Counted from the first letter of the stretch, positions 1 to 6,281 are shown. The stretch is DNA of 6,930 nucleotides from Candidatus Hydrogenedentota bacterium (GCA_029262095.1 JAJDAB010000009.1:1-6930), one strand, 5' to 3'. Notes: a model not told the origin generated them from the letters alone. Program-made: numbers and translations.

Positions 1-625
1 GGTCCAACGGTGCGGCCCGGTGCCGGTGTACAAAATTGGATTTCAATTGTTCACGCGAGCGGGTGCGGATGCCGCGCGTATGGTTCGCGACGCAGGTAAA
101 GGCGTGTTTCTGGACTTGAAACTCTACGACATTCCAAACACGGTGGAGAAAGGCGCGGCAGCAGCGGCGGATCTCGACGTGTTAATGACAACCGTACACG
201 CTTCCGGCGGCGCGGACATGATCGCAGCGGCACGTAGAGGCGTCGAAGGTTCGAATACGAATATACTGGCCGTAACCGTGTTGACGAGTTTCAGCAAAGA
301 CGCGTGGCAAGAGGTCTCGAACAGCGTCGAATCCACGGCGGATACCGTCGTGCGGTTTGCAAAAATGGCATTTGAGTCCGGCGCGCATGGCATTGTGGCG
401 TCGCCACTCGAGGCTGCAGCGATTCGCAAAGCGCTCGGACCTGATGCGCTTATCGTCACACCTGGCGTGCGTCCATCTTGGGCGGGCGCGGACGATCAAG
501 CGCGCGTGATGACACCCCGCGATGCGGCTGCGGCGGGTGCGGACTACATCGTATGTGGCCGACCAGTGTTGAAACACGCGGATCCGGCAGAAGCCGCACG
601 TCTTATTCTGGAGGAACTTTCGTAA
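1..625 (+). CDS. pyrF: Orotidine 5'-phosphate decarboxylase, 5' end cut by the window
   Basis: Decarboxylates OMP to UMP, the last step of de novo pyrimidine synthesis, in the cytoplasm. The reading frame is open from base 2, so the gene begins before the window. A GTG at 20 is internal rather than the true start, because the frame upstream still reads like PyrF and strand beta-1 with its conserved Asp is missing. Numbering from that GTG, the substrate lysine motif Y-K-I-G is at residues 4-7. The catalytic D-x-K-x-x-D signature, with D32, K34 and D37, runs straight into I-P-N-T. TPGVRP (147-152) and the phosphate-binding G-R-P (180-182) complete the OMPDC barrel. About 30 residues seem to be missing compared with typical bacterial PyrF. 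The TAA stop shares its last A with the pyrE start (TAATG), so the two are almost certainly co-transcribed and translationally coupled. Confidence 0.96.
   Translation, partial: VQRCGPVPVYKIGFQLFTRAGADAARMVRDAGKGVFLDLKLYDIPNTVEKGAAAAADLDVLMTTVHASGGADMIAAARRGVEGSNTNILAVTVLTSFSKDAWQEVSNSVESTADTVVRFAKMAFESGAHGIVASPLEAAAIRKALGPDALIVTPGVRPSWAGADDQARVMTPRDAAAAGADYIVCGRPVLKHADPAEAARLILEELS
610..616 (+). promoter_or_regulatory. Ribosome binding site for pyrE inside the pyrF end
   Basis: GGAGGAA lies within the last codons of pyrF. The GGAGG core ends 10 bases before the ATG at 625. It supports 625 as the pyrE start over a longer in-frame reading from 478, which would add 49 residues unlike PyrE. Confidence 0.6.
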
Positions 626-1197
626 TGACGTCTGACGACGTATTGAATCTATTTCGCGAGACCGGCGCATTGCTCGAAGGACATTTTGAGTACGCGAGCG
701 GTCGTCATGGGCGCCAGTTTCTGCAGGCGGCACGGGTGTTGCACCACCCGAACCATACCGAGGCCATGTGTAAGGACTTGGCCGCACGATTCGGGAACAA
801 GAATATCGAGATGGTTGTCGGCCCGGCGACGGGTGGTATTATTTTGGCCTATGAGACCGCGCGGCACCTGAACTGCCGCGCAGCGTTTACCGAGAAAGAA
901 GACGGCGGTATGGCGCTCAAGCGCGGTATTCGCCTCGATCCCGGCACACGCATCTTAGTGGTGGAAGATATCATTACGACCGGCGGCTCGGTTCAAAAAT
1001 CGATCGATCACTTACAAGCCCGGGATGCCATTGTGGTAGGTGTGGGCGTATTGGTCGACCGGAGCGCGGGCAAAGCGTCATTCGATTGCCCATTCGAGGC
1101 GCTGGCAGACATCGACATGGAGAATTGGGCGCCGGAAGAGTGCCCCCTTTGTAGTGAGGGCGTCGATCTGATAGAACCAGACGATCTCATTGTGTAA
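625..1197 (+). CDS. pyrE: Orotate phosphoribosyltransferase
   Basis: Transfers the phosphoribosyl group of PRPP to orotate, giving OMP, the substrate of the PyrF encoded just upstream. The 190-residue product is a type I phosphoribosyltransferase. The PRPP-binding signature V-V-E-D-I-I-T-T-G-G-S is at residues 112-122, with the acidic pair E114/D115. G-P-A-T-G-G (66-71) forms the pyrophosphate loop, and T-E-K-E-D-G-G (89-95) corresponds to the flexible catalytic loop. The length and the tail C-P-L-C (C173, C176) followed by E-G-V-D-L fit the short PyrE clade described first from Thermus-like bacteria rather than the E. coli type. The start overlaps the pyrF stop by one base. Two cysteines alone do not show zinc binding, and I make no metal claim. 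Confidence 0.96.
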   Translation: MTSDDVLNLFRETGALLEGHFEYASGRHGRQFLQAARVLHHPNHTEAMCKDLAARFGNKNIEMVVGPATGGIILAYETARHLNCRAAFTEKEDGGMALKRGIRLDPGTRILVVEDIITTGGSVQKSIDHLQARDAIVVGVGVLVDRSAGKASFDCPFEALADIDMENWAPEECPLCSEGVDLIEPDDLIV

Positions 1198-1206
1198 CAT
1201 CAATGC

Positions 1207-1211
1207 AGGAG
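1207..1211 (+). promoter_or_regulatory. Ribosome binding site for the pseudopilin gene
   Basis: AGGAG sits 7 bases before the ATG at 1219. It favours this start over the in-frame GTG at 1270, which has only an AGGG touching it and would shorten the leader from 36 to 19 residues. Confidence 0.6.
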
Positions 1212-1218
1212 CCGCGAT

Positions 1219-1965
1219 ATGGATGACAGGGTTCTAATCGGTCAGACAGATTGCCATCAGCTTCATAGGGTGGCCCCCACGCGCAAGAGATCACGTGCAG
1301 CTAAGAACGTTTGCGGGCGCGATGGCTTCAGCATTCTCGAACTGCTAATCGTTGTCGGCATCATTTCTATCCTCGTGCTTCTGCAATTGGGCGCGGTGCA
1401 TCGCGTACTCGGCAAGGTGAAGAATTCCGCGCGGGCGGAAGCGATTCGCCAAGCGGCACTGTCACGTGAAGCTGATGCTGTCCATGAGGGTCCAATTCGG
1501 ACTGAACCGGCGAACGTATTTGAGTGCATCGAGGCGTTTCGCCAAACCATGGATACCGGGAAAGAGAAGATTCTGGTCTCCGAGATGCTTTATGTAGTGC
1601 GCAATGGCGATGAGTTTCGTGCCTACTGGAATACGATGTTAAATCCAAACGCGCTTTACACGCCGGAATATGACGGCGACACGTTGCTTGCGCGCGATCC
1701 GGAGGGCAACGTGTTCCCCTTGCCCGCGCTGTTCGGGAGTCACCTCGACGCAAACCAGGCGCACGGCCTATTTCCGATCGCGTGGGATTTCTTATCCAGC
1801 AACCTCGCCGACAACACGTCGGGCGAACTGGGTTCGGAGGTGCTGTACAGCGACGGGCACATGGAATTCGTGCGCTATCCCGGCAAGTTTCCAGCGGTGG
1901 CTGAAGTGGCCGAGCTAACACGACAGTTTGTACTTGACTTGGAACAAGCCCAAAACGCGTCGTAA
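1219..1965 (+). CDS. Type IV prepilin-like (pseudopilin) protein with DGH tail
   Basis: The 248-residue product carries a class III prepilin signal. Gly36 precedes F37-S-I-L-E41-L-L, which is the G|F cleavage site with glutamate at mature position +5. A hydrophobic helix follows to about residue 57. Prepilin peptidase should cut after G36 and methylate F37, as in type IV pili and type II secretion pseudopilins. The leader is long (36 residues) and basic in its second half. The globular part has no domain I recognise, but it ends in Y-S-D-G-H-M-E-F-V-R-Y-P-G-K-F-P (210-225). Similar blocks occur near the C-terminus of many prepilin-type proteins of planctomycete-like bacteria. No pilus or secretion gene is nearby. 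It lies 21 bp after pyrE on the same strand and is probably co-transcribed. Export and cleavage are well supported; the job of the protein is unknown. Confidence 0.88.
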   Translation: MDDRVLIGQTDCHQLHRVAPTRKRSRAAKNVCGRDGFSILELLIVVGIISILVLLQLGAVHRVLGKVKNSARAEAIRQAALSREADAVHEGPIRTEPANVFECIEAFRQTMDTGKEKILVSEMLYVVRNGDEFRAYWNTMLNPNALYTPEYDGDTLLARDPEGNVFPLPALFGSHLDANQAHGLFPIAWDFLSSNLADNTSGELGSEVLYSDGHMEFVRYPGKFPAVAEVAELTRQFVLDLEQAQNAS

Positions 1966-2000
1966 CCATTCGTTCGCCCATCGATACTCAGACACGCATT

Positions 2001-2687
2001 ATGCCCAAGCTCAAAGCCGACCTACACGCCCATTGTGCGGACGACCCGTGCGATGATCTTCGATATTCGGCGGAAGAATTGATCGATGCCGCGGCCGCGT
2101 ACGATTACGACGTACAAGCGATCACGTTGCACCAGCGCGTGCTTCATGGACCAAGACTCGAGGCGTATGCAGCCGAACGCGGCATTCTCCTGATTCCGGG
2201 CATTGAACGGAACATCGAGGACAAGCATGTCGTGATACTGAACCCGGATCCCGAGCATGCGACTGCCAATACGTTTGACGATTTACGCAGGATCGGCAAG
2301 CGAGAAGCGGCGTTCATCGCGCCGCACCCATACTACCCCCTTCCATCAAGTCTGGGTTCTCAGTTTTTGAGGAATCGCGATGTCTTCGATTCCGTCGAAT
2401 ACAGTTCCCTCTATATTCGCGGTCTCAACCTGAATCGGCTCGCGCAATTGGGTGCCCGCCGTGCCGGGCTTCCAATGGTGGGTAATTCGGATACACACGA
2501 AATGCCCCATCCACACAATACGTTCACCTGGTTAGACGCCGATCGTTCAGTACCCGGCGTCATTGAGGCGATCCGGCGAGGTCGGGTCACGGTGGAAACC
2601 CGCCCGAGAGCGGTGGAGGACTTCACGCGGAATGCTTATTATGCCCTCCGCGGTTTGGCCGAAAGATGGCTGGAACGGCCCAATTAG
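2001..2687 (+). CDS. PHP-domain metal-dependent hydrolase
   Basis: A 228-residue cytoplasmic protein of the PHP family, whose members are phosphoesterases or nucleases with a multinuclear metal site. Putative ligands appear in the usual order: D7-L-H9-A-H11, an Asp cluster (D14, D15, D18, D19), H44 in I-T-L-H, E69 in P-G-I-E, H76 in K-H-V-V-I, H109 in A-P-H-P, and D164/H166 in G-N-S-D-T-H. The common T-D-H motif reads T-L-H here, which I believe is typical of one PHP subgroup, but the histidine is kept. The start must be upstream of D7, and ATG 2001 is the only good candidate although no Shine-Dalgarno sequence is visible. It lies 35 bp after the pseudopilin gene and may belong to the same transcript. 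The substrate cannot be read from sequence; nucleotide, oligonucleotide or histidinol-phosphate-like phosphoesters are family possibilities. Confidence 0.9.
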   Translation: MPKLKADLHAHCADDPCDDLRYSAEELIDAAAAYDYDVQAITLHQRVLHGPRLEAYAAERGILLIPGIERNIEDKHVVILNPDPEHATANTFDDLRRIGKREAAFIAPHPYYPLPSSLGSQFLRNRDVFDSVEYSSLYIRGLNLNRLAQLGARRAGLPMVGNSDTHEMPHPHNTFTWLDADRSVPGVIEAIRRGRVTVETRPRAVEDFTRNAYYALRGLAERWLERPN

Positions 2688-2713
2688 CGCGCGGGACTGA
2701 TCGGGCACATCCC

Positions 2714-2722
2714 TGCTATTAT
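2714..2722 (+). promoter_or_regulatory. Candidate extended -10 promoter for the HEAT-repeat gene
   Basis: TGC-TATTAT matches an extended -10 element (TGn followed by TATAAT with one mismatch). It lies in the only sizeable gap of the plus-strand block. No convincing -35 box is found 15-18 bases upstream, which extended -10 promoters can tolerate. A transcript would start near 2729, at the foot of the first stem-loop. Confidence 0.4.
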
Positions 2723-2728
2723 TAATGG

Positions 2729-2751
2729 GCGCCCTTACGGACGAAAGGCGC
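2729..2751 (+). other. Stem-loop 1 in the leader of the HEAT-repeat gene
   Basis: GCGCCCTT (2729-2736) faces AAAGGCGC (2744-2751) across a 7-base loop: five G/C pairs, one C-A mismatch, then two A/T pairs. No T-run follows on either strand, so it is a poor intrinsic terminator. It could be a leader structure or chance. Confidence 0.35.
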
Positions 2752-2755
2752 TTGA

Positions 2756-2778
2756 CACACGCTGCTGGGCCGCGTGTG
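2756..2778 (+). other. Stem-loop 2 in the leader of the HEAT-repeat gene
   Basis: CACACGC (2756-2762) and GCGTGTG (2772-2778) form a perfect 7-bp inverted repeat around a 9-base loop. It ends 15 bases before the Shine-Dalgarno sequence of the HEAT gene. It could be an RNA leader hairpin or a dyad operator for a DNA-binding protein; the sequence alone does not decide. Confidence 0.4.
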
Positions 2779-2793
2779 CGGCATGACTGAAAA

Positions 2794-2798
2794 AAGGA
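2794..2798 (+). promoter_or_regulatory. Ribosome binding site for the HEAT-repeat gene
   Basis: AAGGA lies 6 bases before the ATG at 2805 and is preceded by a short A-run. It fixes the start that gives a signal peptide. Confidence 0.6.
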
Positions 2799-2804
2799 TT
2801 CTAC

Positions 2805-4208
2805 ATGCGATACCTACTTGGACTGCTGATGGCTGGGCTTGTCGCCGTCTTTCCGACCGCTGGTCAAGTTGCCGTTTCCGGAGGTGGCGGAGCGACGCTT
2901 CAACAAATCGCGGGAACCGAGACCCGGGTTACCCTGGTATTAAAGGAAGCTTCCGCGGAAGTCGCCAATCTGCGCGTCACGGCATTGCGCGATGGGCACT
3001 TTGAGACCTTAAACGAGCAAGGCGTCGAAGCATACTACCGCTACGATCAGGTGAGTCGAATCACCATTCAAGGCGGAATTGTCCAGGTGAGTTCACGTGA
3101 TGTCCTGGGCAATCGTGCGCTATCAGAAGACGAAAATAACGCACTTCAAGAAGCCATCGACAAGGTTCGAGAGCTGTTTCGCACTGCACAGAACAATCAG
3201 GCCGTCCGGATGGAAGCCGCGACGCTCCTGATGGTCGCTGGCGAAGAAGACGAAAAAGCAGTCGCACAGAGTTACTTGCAGCAACTACTCGACTCCAATG
3301 ACATCAAGACACGCATGACCGCGGCCATGTCGCTTTACCAAGCCGGCGATCCGAAGCCTGCGGAGGAAGTGGCGCTCGAGGGGTTGAACAACCGCGACCG
3401 TTCCGTGCGCGCAACAGCAGCAATCTTGTCGGGCCTTACGAAGCAGCAGGACGCGGAATTACAACTGAATCGGATGGTACGAGACCGATCGCCTGAAATT
3501 TCCGCGCCGGCAGCTTGGGCACTCGGAAAGATTCGTGATACGGATGCGCTGCCAACCATTCTGAGCATGGTTACCGACCGTAGTCCTATTCGCGCCAATG
3601 CGGCCATGCTCGCGCTCATTGAAATGGGCGGCGACGATCTTGTTGAAGGGCTCAAAGCTAGTTTGAATCGGCAAGAAGGCTTGTCGCGATTCCGTGTGGC
3701 CAAGGTCTTGCACGCGCTCGGCGATGAGACGGGCACAAACGTGATCCGCAACGAGTATTTGGAATCGCAGGCGGTCCCGCTGCGCCATGAGGCCGCGGTC
3801 ATTCTCGCTAAGCAGCAAGACGTGAAGGCCCTCCAGGTGCTTAGGCAGGACTTACGATCACGATACGACCCGAGCCCGGAAGTGCTGTTGCGTCGTGCAG
3901 AAGCGGTAGCAGCATTGATTGGCGCTGGCGATCGCACGTATATGGGTGCATTCCAAGAGCTGCTGGGGCAATCCAACCAGTTCGAGTCGCGCAATGCAGC
4001 CGTACAATTGAGCAACCAACTTGGCGAGGCCGCAGTGTTAGCGGTAATCGCTCAATCCGGCGACCGATCATTGCTGACAACTGTAAGTCCAAGCGTCTCC
4101 AATCACCAACCGATCATTGCCATTTCGGCTTGCGGCGCAGCGATCGCATTGGCGAATGACGAGTATCGTGCGCGCCTGCAGGAAATCTTCGCGCTGGTGA
4201 CTACCTAA
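2805..4208 (+). CDS. Exported HEAT-repeat protein of unknown function
   Basis: A 467-residue protein with a Sec-type signal peptide: R2, a hydrophobic stretch over residues 4-16, and likely cleavage after T-A-G20. There is no lipobox cysteine. Residues about 30-105 look strand-rich and resemble no domain I know. From about 134 to the end the protein is a helical solenoid of HEAT/PBS-lyase-type repeats. The clearest units contain V-R-A-T-A-A (201-206), A-P-A-A-W-A-L-G-K-I (234-243), I-R-A-N-A-A-M-L-A-L (262-271), and L-R-H-E-A-A-V-I-L-A (326-335). Such solenoids usually bind proteins. With a signal peptide, it presumably works as a periplasmic or surface scaffold. The strong ribosome site and the promoter candidate upstream suggest it starts a new transcript that also carries the acylphosphatase gene. 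HEAT repeats and export are well supported; the partner is unknown. Confidence 0.9.
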   Translation: MRYLLGLLMAGLVAVFPTAGQVAVSGGGGATLQQIAGTETRVTLVLKEASAEVANLRVTALRDGHFETLNEQGVEAYYRYDQVSRITIQGGIVQVSSRDVLGNRALSEDENNALQEAIDKVRELFRTAQNNQAVRMEAATLLMVAGEEDEKAVAQSYLQQLLDSNDIKTRMTAAMSLYQAGDPKPAEEVALEGLNNRDRSVRATAAILSGLTKQQDAELQLNRMVRDRSPEISAPAAWALGKIRDTDALPTILSMVTDRSPIRANAAMLALIEMGGDDLVEGLKASLNRQEGLSRFRVAKVLHALGDETGTNVIRNEYLESQAVPLRHEAAVILAKQQDVKALQVLRQDLRSRYDPSPEVLLRRAEAVAALIGAGDRTYMGAFQELLGQSNQFESRNAAVQLSNQLGEAAVLAVIAQSGDRSLLTTVSPSVSNHQPIIAISACGAAIALANDEYRARLQEIFALVTT

Positions 4209-4213
4209 GTCTG

Positions 4214-4486
4214 GTGCGGGTCTACGTCCGCATTCAAGGCCGAGTGCAAGGCGTCGGTTTTCGATACGCAACACACGCCGAAGCTATTCGACAAGGGATC
4301 ACCGGTTGGGTCCGAAACTGCTCGGACGGATCGGTGGAAGCGGAATTTACCGGCGACGGTGCAGCGTTAGCATCAATGTTGGCGTGGTGCGATCACGGTC
4401 CCGCATTGGCCCATGTCACAAACGTGAACGCCGATTGGCTCGAAGCGGACGCAGACGACTATCCCTCATTCACCGTGCGTACCTGA
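4214..4486 (+). CDS. acyP: Acylphosphatase
   Basis: Hydrolyses the carboxyl-phosphate bond of acylphosphates such as acetyl phosphate or 1,3-bisphosphoglycerate, in the cytoplasm. The 90-residue length is standard. The signature G-R-V-Q-G-V-G-F-R (9-17) supplies the phosphate-binding loop and catalytic R17. G-W-V-R-N-C-S-D-G-S-V-E (31-42) supplies catalytic N35. It starts with GTG 5 bases after the HEAT gene stop and has no clear Shine-Dalgarno sequence. The only other in-frame Met is far inside, at residue 59, so coupling to translation of the upstream gene is likely. Its last 28 bases overlap the end of the oppositely oriented esterase gene. Pairing with an exported HEAT protein suggests no common pathway. 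Confidence 0.95.
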   Translation: MRVYVRIQGRVQGVGFRYATHAEAIRQGITGWVRNCSDGSVEAEFTGDGAALASMLAWCDHGPALAHVTNVNADWLEADADDYPSFTVRT

Positions 4487-5367
4487 ACGTCGAGGTTGGA
4501 ATCATGATCGCGCACCCCGCGTAGCCGACGGTCGAGAAAGTCCAACATGTCATTCCAAACCTCGCGCCGTTTCCACGGGTCGAAAAAGTCGAAACCGTGC
4601 CCACGATCGTGAAGCGTCACAAGCTCAGCGACCGCGCCCACCTCAAGTAATCGCTTCGTAAATTTCTCGGATTGTTCAACATCCACCAAGAAATCGCGGG
4701 TTCCATGGATGAACAACATGGGTGCTGCGCCCGCGTGGGTATACGTAATGGGCGATGCGGCTTCCCAGGCATTCGATCCTGGGCGACGTCCCCGGCCAAG
4801 GCTAACGAAATAGGCGACGAATCGCGAGGCCGCCCGACGGGTTAGACCTCGTTCGCGCCAGCGCCGGTACTCGGTCAAGTCGACTGCACCGTACATACTA
4901 ATCGCGGCCTGGACTTCGCTGGACGCTCCAGGATTGAGCGGCCCTTCTAGTCCGTCACGCGGACGTGTCGTCGCGAGGAGTCCTGCGAGATGCCCGCCCG
5001 CGGAATTACCGAACGCAGCAATACGATTGGGATCGATGCCGTACTCAGCTGCGTGTGATCGAAGCCAGCGCACGGCCCCTTTACAGTCATGAATGCAGTA
5101 CGGAAACGGATAGGCCGGGAGCATGCGGTAATTGATTGAGGCGGCAATAAACCCCGCGCGTGCAAGGCGGCGTCCATACCAATGGAGTTGGTACCGGGTG
5201 CCGAAAAGCCATGCACCACCATGAATCAGAAGAACCGTTGGACGCGGCTCCACCGAATCGCCGTCGGGCAAGTACAAGTCAAGTTTTAGGGGTATAAGTC
5301 CGGCTTTTCCGTACCGTATTCCTCGCTGGACGCGATACGTGTTGGGCGCTTTGGGTTCAGATTCCAT
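4459..5367 (-). CDS. Alpha/beta hydrolase, BD-FAE / esterase-lipase-like
   Basis: A 302-residue serine hydrolase, probably a carboxylesterase acting on acyl or carbohydrate esters. The oxyanion motif H-G-G-A-W is at 49-53. The nucleophile elbow G-N-S-A-G-G (120-125) holds S122, the acid is D225 in H-G-T-R-D, and the base is H257 in D-R-G-H-G-F. The order and spacing match the alpha/beta hydrolase-3 / BD-FAE group. I start it at the ATG at 5367, not the ATG at 5394. AGGA lies 6 bases before 5367, whereas the upstream ATG has AAGG touching it and would add nine residues. No signal peptide is seen, so it is probably cytoplasmic. The last 20 or so residues are polar, go beyond the usual end of the fold, and partly overlap the acylphosphatase coding end. 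It lies 103 bp after the crotonase gene on the same strand. Confidence 0.93.
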   Translation of the reverse strand: MESEPKAPNTYRVQRGIRYGKAGLIPLKLDLYLPDGDSVEPRPTVLLIHGGAWLFGTRYQLHWYGRRLARAGFIAASINYRMLPAYPFPYCIHDCKGAVRWLRSHAAEYGIDPNRIAAFGNSAGGHLAGLLATTRPRDGLEGPLNPGASSEVQAAISMYGAVDLTEYRRWRERGLTRRAASRFVAYFVSLGRGRRPGSNAWEAASPITYTHAGAAPMLFIHGTRDFLVDVEQSEKFTKRLLEVGAVAELVTLHDRGHGFDFFDPWKRREVWNDMLDFLDRRLRGVRDHDSNLDVQVRTVNEG

Positions 5368-5373
5368 GAAGTT

Positions 5374-5377
5374 TCCT
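5374..5377 (-). promoter_or_regulatory. Ribosome binding site that sets the esterase start
   Basis: Read on the minus strand, AGGA lies 6 bases before the ATG at 5367. A 5-bp inverted repeat, GACCG/CGGTC (5378-5392, loop of 5), sits directly upstream of it and overlaps the alternative start at 5394. The stem is short and may be chance. Confidence 0.5.
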
Positions 5378-5470
5378 GACCGGCCTGCGGTCATCCTTTA
5401 GACGCGAACCAATGCGACCAGGATTCACCGAGTTTCGAGTGTAGAAACGTGCCATCCACTTGAGCACACG

Positions 5471-6268
5471 CTACGAATCTTTCGCCTGATGGCGCTTGAT
5501 ATAGTCCATCGCGGCCGCCTTTGAATCGGGATCCGTGGCCGCCCCCATGAGAAGATCGCCATCCGTAACGCCCGTCGCCCCAATTCCCATCGCGCGCGAA
5601 ACGCCATTGACTTGCGCTTTGGTCACGGCGACCGGGACAGCGGGGCGTAACGCGAGGTCGTTAGCAAATTCTTCTACGCGCGAGTTCAGGTCACTCGTGG
5701 AAACTACATGATTGATAAAGCCTATGGCTTTGGCCTCGTTAGCATCGAAGTTGCGGCACGTCATGACCAATTCCTTGGTCATCGCAGGACCGATGTCGCG
5801 CACCAAACGTGGAATACCGTTCCACGTCAGCGGAATACCGAGGTCGACTTCCGGAATTTTGAAGATCGCTTCGTCCGCCGCAAATCGAATGTCGCATGCG
5901 GAGACCAACACAACCGCGCCACCGACGGCATAGCCCTGCACACGGACGACCGTGACGGCGCGCATATTCTCGATGGCGTCCGCCATTCGCGATCCGAGAT
6001 AACTAAACGACCGGCGTTCAAGCCAGCTCTCATCTCCCGGCTTGTCCCGCGCGAAAGACGATTCCGCAAGATCAGCGCCCGCACAAAAAGCACGGCCCGT
6101 ACCGCGAACAATCACAACGCGCACTTCGGTCTGCTCATCAAACCAAGCCGCCGCCGCCGCCAATTCACGCAACATCGTCGGATTCATTGCATTCAACCGG
6201 TCCGGCCGGTTTAACGTTAGTTTTCCAATCGTGCCATCGACGCCAACTTTGAGTGTCTCGAAATCCAT
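5471..6268 (-). CDS. Enoyl-CoA hydratase/isomerase family (crotonase fold) protein
   Basis: A 265-residue crotonase-fold enzyme acting on an acyl-CoA. The first oxyanion-hole segment is R-A-F-C-A-G-A-D-L (59-67) and the second is G-Y-A-V-G-G-A (112-118). Aligned by eye to rat mitochondrial enoyl-CoA hydratase, the position of Glu144 (in G-G-G-C-E) is Val120. The Glu164 position is kept as E140 in I-P-E. Both glutamates serve in classical hydration, while isomerases of the family use only the equivalent of Glu164. The reaction may therefore be isomerisation or something else, not 2-enoyl-CoA hydration. The segment L-G-I-P-L-T-W-N-G-I-P-R-L-V (143-156) recalls a crotonase subgroup I associate with actinobacterial EchA proteins. 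The start is backed by AGGGGAG 6 bases upstream. No other fatty-acid oxidation gene is in view, so the substrate is open. Confidence 0.93.
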   Translation of the reverse strand: MDFETLKVGVDGTIGKLTLNRPDRLNAMNPTMLRELAAAAAWFDEQTEVRVVIVRGTGRAFCAGADLAESSFARDKPGDESWLERRSFSYLGSRMADAIENMRAVTVVRVQGYAVGGAVVLVSACDIRFAADEAIFKIPEVDLGIPLTWNGIPRLVRDIGPAMTKELVMTCRNFDANEAKAIGFINHVVSTSDLNSRVEEFANDLALRPAVPVAVTKAQVNGVSRAMGIGATGVTDGDLLMGAATDPDSKAAAMDYIKRHQAKDS

Positions 6269-6274
6269 GCACCG

Positions 6275-6281
6275 CTCCCCT
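6275..6281 (-). promoter_or_regulatory. Ribosome binding site for the crotonase gene
   Basis: AGGGGAG on the minus strand ends 6 bases before the ATG at 6268, a good Shine-Dalgarno match that supports this start. The 102-bp gap back to the ankyrin gene shows no strong promoter or terminator. Confidence 0.6.

Noticed and set aside
478..624. Upstream extension of pyrE to an ATG at 478
   Set aside because: It would overlap pyrF by about 150 bases and add 49 Gly/Arg/Ser-rich residues not seen in PyrE. The ATG at 625 has a good ribosome site and gives the family length.
182..787. Open frame of 201 codons on the minus strand across pyrF and pyrE
   Set aside because: It is antisense to two enzymes with intact catalytic motifs; the composition is Arg/Cys/His-rich and unlike a folded protein.
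1367..1981. Open frame of 204 codons antisense to the pseudopilin gene
   Set aside because: The plus-strand frame has a prepilin site and a ribosome site. The antisense product has no recognisable feature.
2752..2757. Perfect TTGACA -35 box upstream of the HEAT gene
   Set aside because: No acceptable -10 hexamer lies 16-18 bases downstream (the sequence there is close to TGTGCG), and the box falls between two stem-loops. The extended -10 at 2714 is the better candidate.
3335..4015. Long open frame (226 codons) on the minus strand inside the HEAT gene
   Set aside because: It lies wholly antisense to a well-supported coding sequence, has a low-complexity composition rich in Ser/Arg/Ala, and shows no known motif. 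Long antisense frames are expected in G+C-rich coding DNA.
6195..6211. Inverted repeat AACCGG-5-CCGGTT
   Set aside because: It lies inside the crotonase gene and encodes the conserved N-R-P-D-R-L stretch; codon choice for Arg and Pro explains it.
5708..6214. Open frame of 168 codons on the plus strand inside the crotonase gene
   Set aside because: It is a shadow of the crotonase gene, whose oxyanion-hole motifs and start are clear; the product is Arg/His-rich with no motif.
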